A stretch of 64,000 bases of DNA from Bemisia tabaci (GCF_918797505.1 NC_092801.1:15376001-15440000), one strand, 5' to 3'. Counted from the stretch's first letter, positions 35,919 through 46,929 are shown. Program-made: numbers and translations. Notes: generated from the letters alone by a model not told the origin.

Positions 35919-36082
35919 TAGTGGCGAATAGCGCGTCGTTCACTGTAATTAATCGATTAATATGCTATTTAAAGCTATGGAAAAGGATCGATTAAGAGGG
36001 TTACAACACCTCAATAATCGATTCTTAACCATAGCTTTAAATGGGAGAATGTCGATAGTCGATAATTCATATTTTGCCACTG
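35919..36082. repeat. Fold-back with GTGGCGAATA termini
   Basis: GTAGTGGCGAATA at the left and TATTTTGCCACTGC at the right are inverted. Inside, ATTTAAAGCTATGG and CCATAGCTTTAAAT pair, as do two ATCGATTAA-type segments. Confidence 0.7.
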
Positions 36083-36213
36083 CACATACCTACCCTTTTG
36101 GGAGACCTTCCTATGTCTTCGATACTGCCACGTGCGTTTTCTTATTGAATAATTACTTGTTTTAAATTATATAAACTGTCGCGTTTTTAGGTATGTAATG
36201 TAAAAGTTTAGGT

Positions 36214-36285
36214 ATTATTCTCATTGGCAGGCCGAAATCGCTGCACTGTGTGCGGGCAGAGACGAAACAGCCAATGGGAGTAATT
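36214..36285. repeat. ~70-bp element with inverted ends (family W, copy 1)
   Basis: ATTCTCATTGGC and GCCAATGGGAGTAAT bound a 41-bp core (GGCCGAAATCGCTGCACTGT...) that is identical in the copy at 37100-37162. Confidence 0.75.
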
Positions 36286-37099
36286 AGGTAAGATACTGCT
36301 CTGCGGGGAAATCAAGGCCAAAAATTCCAAAAACTAGCACGAAAGTCACCAAAAGAACTCTAATGAGTATCCGTGCAAGAAGGAGGTGGGAGAGTTATCA
36401 GCTCAGGCGGATGCATAGAAATACTAAAGTATTTTACCAATATATTCAGCAGTGTACACGGATCATTATATATTTTTACTTTCCAATATCTTTACATGGT
36501 TAGTTGAAGAAAAACCAAACTTTCTCATATACAAAAATTAAGAGTTAAATAATAACATGAAAATAAAATTTTGAAATTGACTTAAATTTTAATAAATAAA
36601 ATCCATGGTAAAAGGATGAATAGGTGTTTGAGGTTTTACTGCTAATTTGCTTTGATTTCCCCGTAAGACAGCGTGGACCCAACTTTATTCTACCATCCTG
36701 TAACTTCAGTATTTGGGCCATAGTATTAGTGTTTTAATTATATTTACTTAGGTAAGTAAATGTCATTAGGGCATACACCATCAACACACATTAGATTAGA
36801 ATAGTATTTTTCTTCTAAAGTGATTTCGCATTTCTGGCACATTGAGATACCCTCCCTGAGGATTGTGGCGTCTGAGTCTCGCAGTGGCTTTCAAAAAGTA
36901 AGAGCTAAGAGAACAATAACAGGAAAAAAGAAAAAAAAGAAGGGGGGAAAAACAAGAATTTAAGCAGAATACATTGAGTGTCTGAGTATTTTTGTATTCA
37001 TGCATCATAACTGAATCAGCTCATGCGAAAACTGCTTATTTTTATTTTTTCTAATCTTGTGAAAAGGGTAAAAACGTGTACTTTTAATGGCGGTTGTTG
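36286..37099. other. AT-rich, no gene recognised
   Basis: Nothing supportable. Confidence 0.35.
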
Positions 37100-37162
37100 C
37101 TCTCATTGTCTGGCCGAAATCGCTGCACTGTGTGCGGGCAGAGACGAAACAGTCAGTGAGAG
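37100..37162. repeat. ~63-bp element with inverted ends (family W, copy 2)
   Basis: CTCTCATTG and CAGTGAGAG flank the same 41-bp core as at 36214-36285. Confidence 0.75.
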
Positions 37163-37176
37163 TACTTGAACTTGTA

Positions 37177-37320
37177 ATTGGACTACATTTTGCAATTTGG
37201 AACTACAATTTCTGGTTCATCTGTAGAAACACTTATGTGCAGAAGGAAACTGACTGTACGTATGTTGTTTCTAAACTGAGCCAGAAATTATAGTTCCAAA
37301 TTGCAAAGTGCAGTCCAATT
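37177..37320. mobile_element. Family A MITE, best-preserved copy (144 bp)
   Basis: Terminal inverted repeats of about 40 bp run AATTGGACTACATTTTGCAA then TTTGGAACTACAATTTCTGG. The right end is their near-complement. No open frame is seen. Confidence 0.85.
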
Positions 37321-39120
37321 TAAGAATGTGCAAAAGCTAACCCTTGAACCACAAGAAGTCTTAAAAACCAGGAAGCTTCAGAGATGAAAAAAAAGGAAAT
37401 TATCAGTGTTCTCAAGAGCTGATTCACTTTAAATGGGGCATTTTTATATTATTGGACGAATTCTATGAATTATTTTCCAAAATTTATAAAATTATTTGTT
37501 GTATTTACTTCTGCACCGATTAAAACCGGTATTTTCTTGATTTCTCACGGATTTACTAAAACTTGTCATTATGCATAACTGCTCGTGTTGCGTTTGGATC
37601 CTGACTGACATCGGAGTGCTGTAGTTTTACAATGTAAAATCCCTCTCTGTGAACCCAAACAACTTGGGATTCAGAGATAAAAACAATTTTATCCAAAAGG
37701 TTTATCGCTATCAGTATCGGTGGGGTAGGTGAACGATGATAATTCTGGATTGCAGAAACATACCATTTGCACTAACTAGGTGGCCCTGGCCCATTACCGC
37801 CCTGAGCTTTATGTAAAATGCAGAAACCCAACTTTTTCTCGCCGTGAAAGTCATTGCAGTTTCTCCGAATTTTGATCCCTTTTTCCTCGTATCTTTTCTC
37901 GGTGAGAAACGCTTTGGATCTCGAGCAGTCCCATCTCTCTGTAGTCTTATCACGACAGTTGTTACTTGCTCTTGGAGCCGGGGGAATTTTTCGTCCTACA
38001 AACATTAAAGGGTAGGTGACCTCTTCACCATTTAGTTGTCGGTTAACAACAGTATTTTTAGAGCTATAGGTATCTACCGTCATCGCGGCTTTTTATCGAT
38101 TTATTTTTTTCATTTTTCCTTGATAAAGGAGGAACTTATTCCCCTCCCGTTGCATGAAGCAAGTCGCTAGTAGTTGCGCGCACTGATGATCAGAACGTGT
38201 CGCTTTTTTATTTATTTGTTGTTGGTAGGGCATCTGGTAGTGCGTGGCGCCTAATAAGCAATTTTTCGCCTGAAACTCAACTTTTTCGCTTCTCTTTTTT
38301 TCATGTCCTCATGTGCCTTGTCGCACATCACTGTAGCAATAGATCAGAAACCAATATAATGGGGAAAACATGCTTTTTTCTGAAGTTCCATTGCAGAGAT
38401 TTTTTAAAAGTTCACTTGAGTCCTTGTGCCGTAGTTTTTATTTCATACCCGGTGGAATAGCCAAAAATTTTTCATCGGGAGGGAGGGAGTTTATAAATTC
38501 AAACTCTCTGACGGGGAGAGGGGGTTCTTAGTACTCTCAGTACCCCCTCCCCCGTAGTACTGTAATGCCTCATTTTTTTCTTGTCGTTGTGAAAGTTCAA
38601 GTAGCTATGATGCTGATCTCTCGTTCAATATTTCAGTTTTATTTTTATCATAGTTATCTTTTCGAATCGTATTCATGCCCTGTCGCCATGATTCCAGGGA
38701 ATAAAATCGTTCAAAAGTGTTTCTCTTGATTCGTGAAATGGATAAAATTATCACTGAAGCTCCCTATAAAAAAAACCAACGCAATTTTTCGCTCGAGCTA
38801 TCTGAGAGGACGTTTTCAGATTATCAGCATTCACATTAATTTAGATTTCCAACTTAATTTTTGCAAGTAGTCGTGCTATTATATGACATTTGCGGCTCTT
38901 CTTTTCTCTCTCCTTAATATTTTTTCAACAAACACATTTTAAACAACATCCTTAGCTAATGCATCTGAAAGAAGTAGGTTCTCGGATGCGCTCTCTTCGT
39001 ACGGAAACAGTGTTAACAGAAGCAAAAACATACATTTGACTGACGTAATGCAAACTTGCGTGCCTTAAACTGCGATTTATGACATCACTACCGACTGTTC
39101 TTCTTTCTTCCCATGTATAT
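37321..39120. other. No gene recognised
   Basis: Short frames without domains; no repeat was recognised by eye. Confidence 0.3.
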
Positions 39121-39127
39121 CTTCTGC

Positions 39128-39189
39128 AGTAGTAGTAAAAGCAGCAGCAGTAGTAGTAGTAGTAGTAGTAGTAGTAATAGTAGTAGTGT
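39128..39189 (+). repeat. (AGT)n microsatellite
   Basis: AGT/AGC trinucleotide run of about 60 bp. Confidence 0.9.
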
Positions 39190-39400
39190 AGTGATAAGTT
39201 TTATTTTTAAGAGGTGCCTTAGCAACTTCGGCCACTCACACCTCTGCAATTGAAATATCAATGAGTTAAGTCATAATTGAAAGTTAATTTTTGAGTAACT
39301 TGAAATAGAAGTAAAAATTAAAAATGCATTTCAGCATTTCAGCATCAACTTGAAGAAAATCTCGAGGGTGAGTGCCTTTTAGAGGGAGGGTGCAGAGGTT

Positions 39401-39519
39401 AAGGTCCAGTTACACGATCAAATTGAGCCATCAAATTGGGCCTCTCATTGGTCGCATTCTGAATGCGACCAATGAGAGGCCCAATTTGATGGCTCAATTT
39501 GATCGTGTAACTGGACCTT
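39401..39519. repeat. Perfect 119-bp palindrome (59-bp arms, 1-nt centre)
   Basis: The arms start AAGGTCCAGTTACACGATCA and end at GCATTC-T-GAATGC, with the centre at 39460. I checked all 59 positions and found no mismatch. The arm contains TCAAATTGAGCCATCAAATT. Confidence 0.97.
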
Positions 39520-39529
39520 TAGAAGAGCT

Positions 39530-39713
39530 GATTGCACACGTCCCAAATGGGAGTCGAGACGATGAGGGTCTTGTCGTATCGGTCCCCATTTGGGACTTGT
39601 GCAATCGGCGTATGTGCCCGGGTCAAACTCGCAGCGTGGACCTCCGTTTCCACGATCAAATTGAGCCCACACCCCCACCGATGATCAATTTTGATGGGCT
39701 CAATTTGATGGTG
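39530..39713. repeat. Two further hairpins next to the perfect palindrome
   Basis: GATTGCACACGTCCCAAATG pairs with CATTTGGGACTTGTGCAATC (39530-39607). CCACGATCAAATTGAGCCCA pairs with TGGGCTCAATTTGATGGTGG (39650-39713). The second reuses the ATCAAATTGAGCC word of the perfect palindrome. Confidence 0.85.
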
Positions 39714-39747
39714 GAACCGGGCTCCACACTGTGATTTTGACCCGAGC

Positions 39748-40136
39748 TTAAGGTGATTCGATGGACGCCATATTTTGTGTCAGAACGGCATGCGATACAT
39801 CGCATCAATTGGTTCCATTTTTTCAGCTACTCGTCATTTTTCTCCAATTTTGAGATCGCAATTCTGTTGTCAGGAGCCTAAAGCACTTACATACCAATTT
39901 TCACAAGGAAATTCGACGTAATAAAGGCGTGGTTTTCTCTCTAAAAAAAAACCACGCCTTTATTACGTTGAATTTCTTTGTTAAAATTGGTAAGTGAGTG
40001 CTTCAGTCTCCTGACAACCGAATTGCGATCTCAAAATCGGAGAAAAATGACGCGTAGCTGAAAAAATGAAACCAATTGATGCGATATATCGCATGCCGTC
40101 CTGACACAAAATATGACGTCCATCGAATCATCTAAG
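39748..40136. mobile_element. TTAA-type GGTGATTC fold-back (family B, copy 2, shortened core)
   Basis: It runs TTAAGGTGATTCGATGGACG to GTCCATCGAATCATCTAA, with inverted GAGATCGCAATTC and ACGTAATAAAGGCGTGGTTT arms. The central ATCGCATTCGAT hairpin present in other copies is missing here. It abuts the next fold-back directly. Confidence 0.85.
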
Positions 40137-40584
40137 GGTGATTCGTCAAGCTCAAGTGACGTGGTCGAACTGGCATGCGATATATCGCATCTTCAGGTAA
40201 AAAATCTCGGCAGATTTTGAATTTTCAGCAAAAAAAAAAAGGACGATAGTCCCTGCGCATGAGCTCAAAGAATCATTCTAAACCGAAAAATCGGAAAAAT
40301 TCAGAGAAATGAAAGCAGGATAGTGTTTAGAAAAAAACCTCGCATTCGATACAGAAATCGATAGCTGAATCGAATGCGAGGTTTTTTTTCCAAACACTAT
40401 TCTGCTTTCATTTCTCTGAACTTTGCCGATTTTTGGGTTTAGAATGATTCTCTAGGCTCATGCGCATGGGCTATCGTCCTTTCTTTGCTGAAAATTCAAA
40501 ATCTGCCGAGATTTTCTACCTAAAAGATTCGATAGATCGCATGCCACTTCGGCCACTTCTTTTGAGCTTGACGAATCACCTTAA
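40134..40584. mobile_element. Related fold-back with GGTGATTCGTCAAGCTCAAG ends
   Basis: The left end GGTGATTCGTCAAGCTCAAG and the right end GAGCTTGACGAATCACCTTAA are inverted, with long arms. Examples are ATGCGATATATCGCATCTTC against its partner, and GGACGATAGTCCCTGCGCAT against ATGCGCATGGGCTATCGTCC. The core CTCGCATTCGATACAGAAAT...ATCGAATGCGAG resembles family B, but most arm sequence differs. Confidence 0.85.
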
Positions 40585-40690
40585 AGAGGTCCCGGAAGTT
40601 CCGTGTCAGCCGCGACGTGCATTTCACAGCCGTGACGCACAACGACGACGACCGCCGTCAGTTCCGGTCATAGTGCCCCTTACGGTCCGA

Positions 40691-41105
40691 CGTCCGACGA
40701 ACGGGTGGACACCCGCTGGACGCTCCGTCGACTGCTCTACCGTGATGACAGTGCTTCCGTATCAACTTCACTTTCAGGCTGAGGCCTTTAGCCTCGGTCT
40801 GAAAGTGAAGTTGAGTTGGAGGCTCTGTCGTCCGACCGAGCACTCGTCGGAGCGCCCGGCGCACGGTCGTCCACCCGGTCGGCGAACGTCGAAGTCGACG
40901 TCCGACGAGCGGGTGGACACCCGCTGGACGCCCCGTCGACTGCTCTACCGTGATGACAGTGCTTCCGTATCAGCTTCACTTTCAGGCCGATGCCTTTAGC
41001 CTCGGCCTGAAAGTGAAGTTGAGTTGGAGGCTCTGTCGTCCGACCGAGCACTCGTCGAAGCGCCCGGCGCGCGGTCGTTCATCCGGTCGGCGGACGTCGC
41101 GTACC
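40691..41105 (+). repeat. Two tandem 208-bp GC-rich palindromic units
   Basis: CGTCCGACGARCGGGTGGAC starts units at 40691 and 40899. Each contains ACTTCACTTTCAGGC...GCCTGAAAGTGAAGT-type hairpins and outer inverse segments around GTCCACCCG/CGGGTGGAC. The 179-codon + frame across it (40460-40999) crosses fold-backs and is not a gene. Confidence 0.85.
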
Positions 41106-41289
41106 GTCTGGAGGCGCTAGAGGAGCGATCTGCAGACGCCGCCCCGGCCGCACGTCTGCCCCGGTGGATGGTGGCGGGCACCGTGTAGGTGCCCTGCCCT
41201 TTCTACCCTTGGTCAGTGACCTTGGGATTGGCTCCCGAGGTACAGCTGCGGTAAAAAACGAGTTTTTTCACCGTGGCTGACTTGGTTAT

Positions 41290-41420
41290 GTTGTGCTGTG
41301 CTGTGTTGTGTTGTGGTGTGTTGTGTTGTGTTGTGTTGTGTTGTGTTGTGTTGTGTTGTGTTGTGTTGTGTTGTGTTGTGGTGTGGTGTGGTGTGTTGTG
41401 TTGTGTTGTGTTGTGTTATG
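41290..41420 (+). repeat. (GTGTT)n microsatellite
   Basis: About 130 bp of TTGTG pentamers with GGTGT variants. Confidence 0.95.
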
Positions 41421-41453
41421 GCGTGGTATAGTGTGAAGCACGGAGAAAAACAT

Positions 41454-42205
41454 TTCGTGCGAGAGACCCGAAGTTCGGGTCAAGTGGATCTCTGAAGTTT
41501 CAGATCACGCAACCGAAAATCGATGCCGAAGGGTTCGGGTCACACGTCTGATGTACTTTGGCATGTACCGAAATACTTCAAATGTCTGACCCGAACTTTG
41601 GCAGCTGGTCCTCAAGTTTTTTCGGATGCGTGATCCGAAAACTTCAGAGAAGCATACGACCTCAACTTCGGGTCCCACGCACGAAGTTTTTTTCACCGTG
41701 TGAGTGCGTGTGGTTTGTTGGACGGTCGGATGGGCAGTTCGCCGAGCAGTCTGTCGATCGCTTTTTCCCCGGGAAAAGCTTTCGAGAGATCGTTCGGCGC
41801 ACTATCTATTTGACGGTTTGACAAACACAGTGTGCGTGTGGTTTGTTGGACGGTCGGATGGGCAGTTCGCGAAGCGGTCCGTCGATCGCTTTTTCCCCGG
41901 GAAAAGCTTTCGAGAGATCGTTCGGCGCACTGTCCATTTGACGGTTTGAAAAAAAACTTCTTTCGGGAGAACCGAAGTTGAGGTGATATAAATCTCTGAA
42001 GTTTTCGGATCACGCATCCAAAAACTTGAGGTTCAGCTGCCAAATTTCGGATTAGACATCTGATGTACTTTGGCATGTACCGAAATACTTCAAATGTCTG
42101 ACCCGAACTTTGGCAGCTGGTCCTCAAGTTTTTTCGGATGCGTGATCCGAAAACTTCAGAGAAGCATACGACCTCAACTTCGGGTCCCACGCTCGAAATT
42201 GTTTT
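41454..42205. mobile_element. Composite of four hairpins: two ~240-bp palindromes flanking two tandem units
   Basis: The palindrome at 41454-41685 (CGTGCGAGAGACCCGAAGTT against its inverse, centre near 41570) is followed by two GGTTTGTTGGACGGTCGG hairpin units (41712-41826 and 41840-41950) of the family at 24597-25309. A second palindrome follows at 41955-42205. The right halves of the two palindromes (41547-41680 and 42059-42192) are identical over 134 bp. No protein is credible in any frame. Confidence 0.85.
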
Positions 42206-42799
42206 CTCCGTGTGTGGTGTGCTGTGTTATGCCAGATAAGGTAAGGTCATGTTAGCTAGGCGGGATTGATATGCTTAGGGCAGGCTAGGGCGGGCGGGGG
42301 TTAGAGGTATGGTGTGGGGGGTTTGGGTTGGGATTAGGGGATGGGTTAGAGCGGAGTGAGGGAAGGGGATTGGTGAGGGCACAGTTTATTTTAGAAGTTA
42401 GGTCTAGTTTTAATGTGTGATTGTGTGTTGGGTTGGATATGGCCGAGGCAGACAAAACGTATCGGTATGCTCTTCCAGACTCTCGCAGTCAAAAGTGGGC
42501 TTTTGGATCCCGCCGCTAGAGCTGTGGCACGAAATTAGAATTTCAACAACTTTTTAAAGTTATTGACATTCAAATTTCGCGCCTCAGCTGTAGCGACGGA
42601 AGTCGAAAGCATACTTCTGGCCGAGAGAGTCAGTAAGAGCATACTTACGTTTCATTTACCTCGGGGTTAGCCGAAACGGGTTAGGCGTCAGTTGACTGAC
42701 TTGGTAAGGCGGGACTTATGAGTTAAGGTGGGCAAAGACTATGAGAGGGAGGGGGTTTGGGTTGGGACAGGGGCTGGGTTAGGACTAGGGTGCGGGTTA
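42206..42799. other. G-rich strand-biased stretch, no gene
   Basis: Runs of GGGTTRGG and GGGTTTGGG on the + strand at about 42240-42440 and 42700-42800; nothing else is recognised. Confidence 0.4.
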
Positions 42800-43211
42800 T
42801 GGTGATTCCACCCAGGAAGCATACAAACATCGATCTGTCGAACAAATTTTGTTGTAATACGAGCCTTCCTTTTCACTAAATGCAAAAAAAAGTTCTAAAA
42901 CAGTGTAGAGGCATACATCAGCAGTCTTTTGTTGAAAAGTCTCTTACCGAAACCCCTAAATTAAAGCCAAATGAGACTGACCGCTAAATATCGCATTTCT
43001 ATTAGTTAAATCGAATGCGATATTTCGCGGTCAGTCTCATTTGGCTTTAATTTAGGGGTTTTGGGAAGAGACTTTTCACCAACAGACTGCTGAAGTATGC
43101 TTCTACACTGTTTTAGCACTTTTTTTTTGCAAAGAGTGAAAAGCAAAACTCTTATTGCAGCACAATTTGTTCGACGGATCGGTGTTTGTTTACTTTCTGG
43201 GAGGAATCAAC
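42800..43211. mobile_element. ~412-bp fold-back with GGTGATTCCACCCAG ends
   Basis: The two halves are near-complements over about 190 bp: GAACAAATTTTGTTG, ACAGTGTAGAGGCATAC and AAGCCAAATGAGACTGACCG against their inverses. The core TATCGCATTTCTATTAGTTA...ATCGAATGCGATA recalls family B, as does the GGTGATTC start. Confidence 0.9.
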
Positions 43212-43305
43212 TCATACGGGGTAAGTTGAGATTAAGAAGTTCAAGGTAAGAGTAGGACGTACGATAGTTTTATCCCTCGCATTCACTCACTCTTGAACTC
43301 GATTT

Positions 43306-43378
43306 GATTCGATGGAGGTTATATTTTGTGTCAGATGTCGTTCTGACGCAAGATATGGCGTCCATCGAATCCCCTCAA
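43306..43378. repeat. Family B remnant
   Basis: Only the outer ends remain: TTGATTCGATGGAGG, TATTTTGTGTCAGA and ATGGCGTCCATCGAATC. Confidence 0.6.
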
Positions 43379-44104
43379 AATAGTCAGCTTAAATAATATA
43401 AGGACCTAATAGTAAGTAATAATATAAGTAAAAATAAAGTCACCTTGATAAAGTCAACAGTAACAGCGTATTCTTGGTCTGTTAGTATTGGGTAAGATAA
43501 GTGAATTAACAGTATGCTTCTTCACTGTAGACTTCCCCAAAGTAACGAAACGCTCCGTTCTGTTCGTTTCGTTTCATTTTAGTATTGGCCTTAAGTTTGA
43601 AATAAAGGACGGTTTTCCTATTTGATTCTTTATGATCCAATTACTCCCAGCCAGAGGGAGATTGGACAAATGAGAGTCGGATATGAAAAGATTTTCATTT
43701 TTTTTTTTTTTTTTTTTTTCGTTCTTTTGTCAAAGCGGGCCTGAGAGAGAGCGAAGCGCCCTCTGGGGGTCGGGCCGCGTAGCGGCCAGGGGGCACAGCC
43801 TTCTAGTATCAGTTAAAGCACCAATAGCAGTTACAGCAGCTGTAAAAATCCCTCGTTTTGGGAAATCAAGCCAATCTAAAATTCGGCTGGAAAAATAAAA
43901 ACAACGACAGTAATAGTAGGAGAGGAAGAAGTTTTAGCTGTCGGTAGTAGACGAAGAAAAATCAGCAGCAGAGCTTTTAAGAGTAGGAATATTTATTCCT
44001 TAACACAACAATTATTTTTCTCAGCGTAACGACTAACTGTCAAGGAAACTGTCGTTTTTGTTGTGAGTTATGAATATCCAATTCCTCTTAGTAAGCAAAC
44101 AAAC

Positions 44105-44976
44105 CAGGGCTGCCAATTTTTGAGTAATTTAAGCATCGGTGAGTAAAATGGGTGTCATTTCAGTAATTCAAATGATCTGTGAATAATTCAAGAGTGATTC
44201 TCCATCATAGTGTCCCGCGAAGTGATTAGCGATCGATGAAGTGATGATCGATCCTAAAAGAATACAGTTCTCGTGTGATTTTTGCGTAATGAGTGAGTAA
44301 AATTGAGAAACCGTGAGTAGGTAATATGTGAGTAAAATTGAGGAACGGCGAGTAAAGAGTGAGTAAAGGCAAGAACGGACGCTAAAGAGGAAGTAAATTC
44401 GAGGACTGAGAGAAAAAAGGGGTAGTAAAATCTTGAGACACAGGGAGTAAAGAGAGAATGAAGTCGAGAAACTGTGAGTCATAAGTGAGTAAAATGAAGG
44501 GACTGTGAATCGTAGTGAGAAACGGAGAACGGTGAGCACCAAGTGAGAAAAATCGAGGAACGGCGAGTAAGGAGTGAGTAAAATCGAGAACAGAGAGAAA
44601 AAAGGTAGTAAAGTCTTGTGACACAGGGAGTAAAGAGAGAATAAAATCGAGAAACTGTGAGTCATAAGTGAGTAAAATCGAGAAAGGTGAATGGTAGTGA
44701 GAAACGGAGAACGGTGAGTACCAAGTGAGAAAAATCGAGGAACGGCGATTAAGGAGTGAGTAAAATCGAGAACAGAGAGAAATAAGGTAGTAAAATCTTG
44801 AGACGCAGGGAGTAAAGAGAGAATAAAATCGAGAAACTGTGAGTCATAAGTGAGTAAAATGAAGGGACTGTGAATCGTAGTGAGAAACGGAGAACGGTGA
44901 GTACCAAGTGAGAAAATTTATAACGGTACGTAAGTGAGCGAGGAATTCGCGAAACGTAAGAGTAATGGCAGCCCTG
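44105..44976. mobile_element. hAT-like element carrying a tandem array
   Basis: CAGGGCTGCCA at 44105 and TGGCAGCCCTG ending 44976 are exact inverses. CAGGG termini suggest hAT, but the flanking 8 bp do not match. The interior is almost entirely the satellite at 44313-44925, and frames on the minus strand are artefacts of it. Confidence 0.65.
44313..44925 (+). repeat. Tandem array of ~183-bp units built of GTGAGTAAAATCGAG words
   Basis: Unit starts (GTGAGYACCAAGTGAGAAAA) at 44532, 44714 and 44897 are 182-183 bp apart, and a diverged, longer unit precedes them. Within a unit GTGAGTAAAATCGAGAA recurs with variants, so a shorter repeat was amplified as a block. Confidence 0.85.
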
Positions 44977-46030
44977 ATAATGTAGATCCCAGGGTGAATA
45001 GTTCTTGATAAGTCGTTGAAACCCTGGAAAAGTTAGGAAAATGAGCCCAGTACTGGAAAGTCAGTGATTTTTGCTGCGGAACTTTGAAATTATTTCTTCC
45101 GGCCTAAATGTGCACTAATTACTGTCCACCGCACTTGAACGCTCTGTGGACGAAGATCAACATCCGCCTTTAAGTTCTGCTCGAAGTTTAGTTTTAAGAT
45201 TTTTTGAGGGGGGGGGGGGGGTAGAAAAATCCTTGCTTTTTGTAGTATTCCTTGAAATAGTTGTTGAATACTCAGTCGTCATTGACTCAGTAAATTCGAA
45301 GTTCAAGCAACGATCTTGGTACCCAATATTGTTGGTAAATTTTCCCTTGCGTAATCACAGATTTTTGCCTCGTAATAAACATCTCACAAGAGTTCGTCGT
45401 TGAAGTAAAACTCAACTCTCTAATGCTCCCAAGTCGAACGATGAATCAAGCGCTGTAAGCGATTCACGGCTTGCATCCACGATACCGGTTAAACGATAAA
45501 TTATACAATTATTTATGTTTTATCGGGTGTACAAAAACGAAGCATACGTTTATTTTTTGGGACTTATAAGGCAAAAAAACCAATCAAAGCAAAAATAATT
45601 GGAAACTATTGCATCTGTATCTGGACTTTAATATAGTGGAGGTGGAAGAACATGCATTAAGTATTTTCAGTTTCTTCGCCTTTTTCGTGTTTTGTCTGTC
45701 CACATGAAAATTTTTCTTTTGGTTATATCATTCAGGTTTCAAGATACGCCTTTTATTATCATTATTATCCGTTTATTTTCATGATTTCTTTTATCTCGTT
45801 TACATGTTATGTATTATTGTAAACGCCTTATCTGAGCAGAATTGAAGTAAGTTAAGCACACATGATTCATTTCCTGGTGAATCTGTATACATTTTTTTAA
45901 CTATTTAAATCTTAATGACCTTTTTGAGGCCACTTTTTTAGTGCGCGGTGCGATTCCAGTGAAAGTGCGTGGTGTCGTGAGTGCTTACAGCTTGGCGTCG
46001 GGCAATTGGATAACTCTCCTCTGGTACGTA
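44977..46030. other. No gene recognised
   Basis: A G-run is at about 45209-45222. The 85- and 60-codon frames (45146-45403 and 45941-46123) have no recognisable domain. Confidence 0.3.
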
Positions 46031-46032
46031 TC

Positions 46033-46351
46033 TATTAGTTCCTCCTTTCTTGTCATAATTTTATCCATTTTTCCCCTGCAGTTGACTATTGTTGCAGGAT
46101 ACAACAGGGGTCAATTGCGTTAGGCAGAATCGTATTTTGATGGTTTAAGCTTATCATTCAGCAAAAATGGACAAATTGTGTCCAGTCGCTATAATTTTTA
46201 CTAGTTCGTCCTTTCTTGTCATCATTTTATCCATTTTTCCTCTGCAGTTGACTATTGTTGCAGGGTACAACAAGGGGCGTTAGATAGAGTCGTATTTTGA
46301 TGGTTTAAGTTAATTTATCAGCGAAAATGGACAAATTGTGTCCAGTCGCCA
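46033..46351 (+). repeat. Direct duplication, ~165-bp unit
   Basis: Copy 1 starts TTAGTTCCTCCTTTCTTGTC (46034) and copy 2 starts TAGTTCGTCCTTTCTTGTCA (46202). Both contain TGCAGTTGACTATTGTTGCA and GGACAAATTGTGTCCAGTCG. Confidence 0.85.
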
Positions 46352-46539
46352 ATTTTTACGTCCAATATCAACAGAAATATCGCCCATCCAAAAACATGAT
46401 GTATAACATCATCCACCGCGGAAGTGCATACAGTATGAGAGATGAGAGAATAGAAGCCTTTTAAATTGCGAGGGGGAAAGGTAGTAACCAGTGCAAATGT
46501 GTATGTGTATCACTGCTTGATGGAATAAAGGGGAAAGCA

Positions 46540-46729
46540 ACCATGCCAAATTTCCTCTGGCAATCACTCATTTTCAGGAAACTTTTTGAATATTTTTCAG
46601 CCAATTTCTCAGATGATTTTTTTCGTAATTTGATCTAAAGTTTCTATTTTTCTCAAGAATAAGCGTTTTATCCGAGGAAATTTGGAAACTCTGGAATGTT
46701 CATACGGCGTTCCTCGTTAGCACGGTAGC
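46540..46729. repeat. Family G copy, left end degraded
   Basis: CCAAATTTCCTCTGGCAA at the left pairs loosely with CCGAGGAAATTTGG. The right end GTTCATACGGCGTTCCTCGT is the family terminus. Confidence 0.55.
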
Positions 46730-46929
46730 ACTGTTTGCGTGATCACGGGAAGGCGTCACTGATGAAACAAAGATGCACGATCATTGTTACGACGCGACGG
46801 TAGTCGATGAGGAAGGTTAAGTTTCAGATTTAGTATCCCCAAACGATTATTTGCACGGAGACGGTCGGTGAAAACCACGATTTTCCATAGAATTATTGTC
46901 ATTCGTAACTTCTCATCCTCCGTGAACAC

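Noticed and set aside
40460..40999. 179-codon plus-strand frame
   Set aside because: It runs through the arm of one fold-back and into palindromic tandem units. Mirror frames exist on the minus strand and there is no domain.
44168..44665. 165-codon minus-strand frame rich in Phe, Ser and Leu
   Set aside because: It is the complement of the GTGAGTAAAATCGAG satellite.
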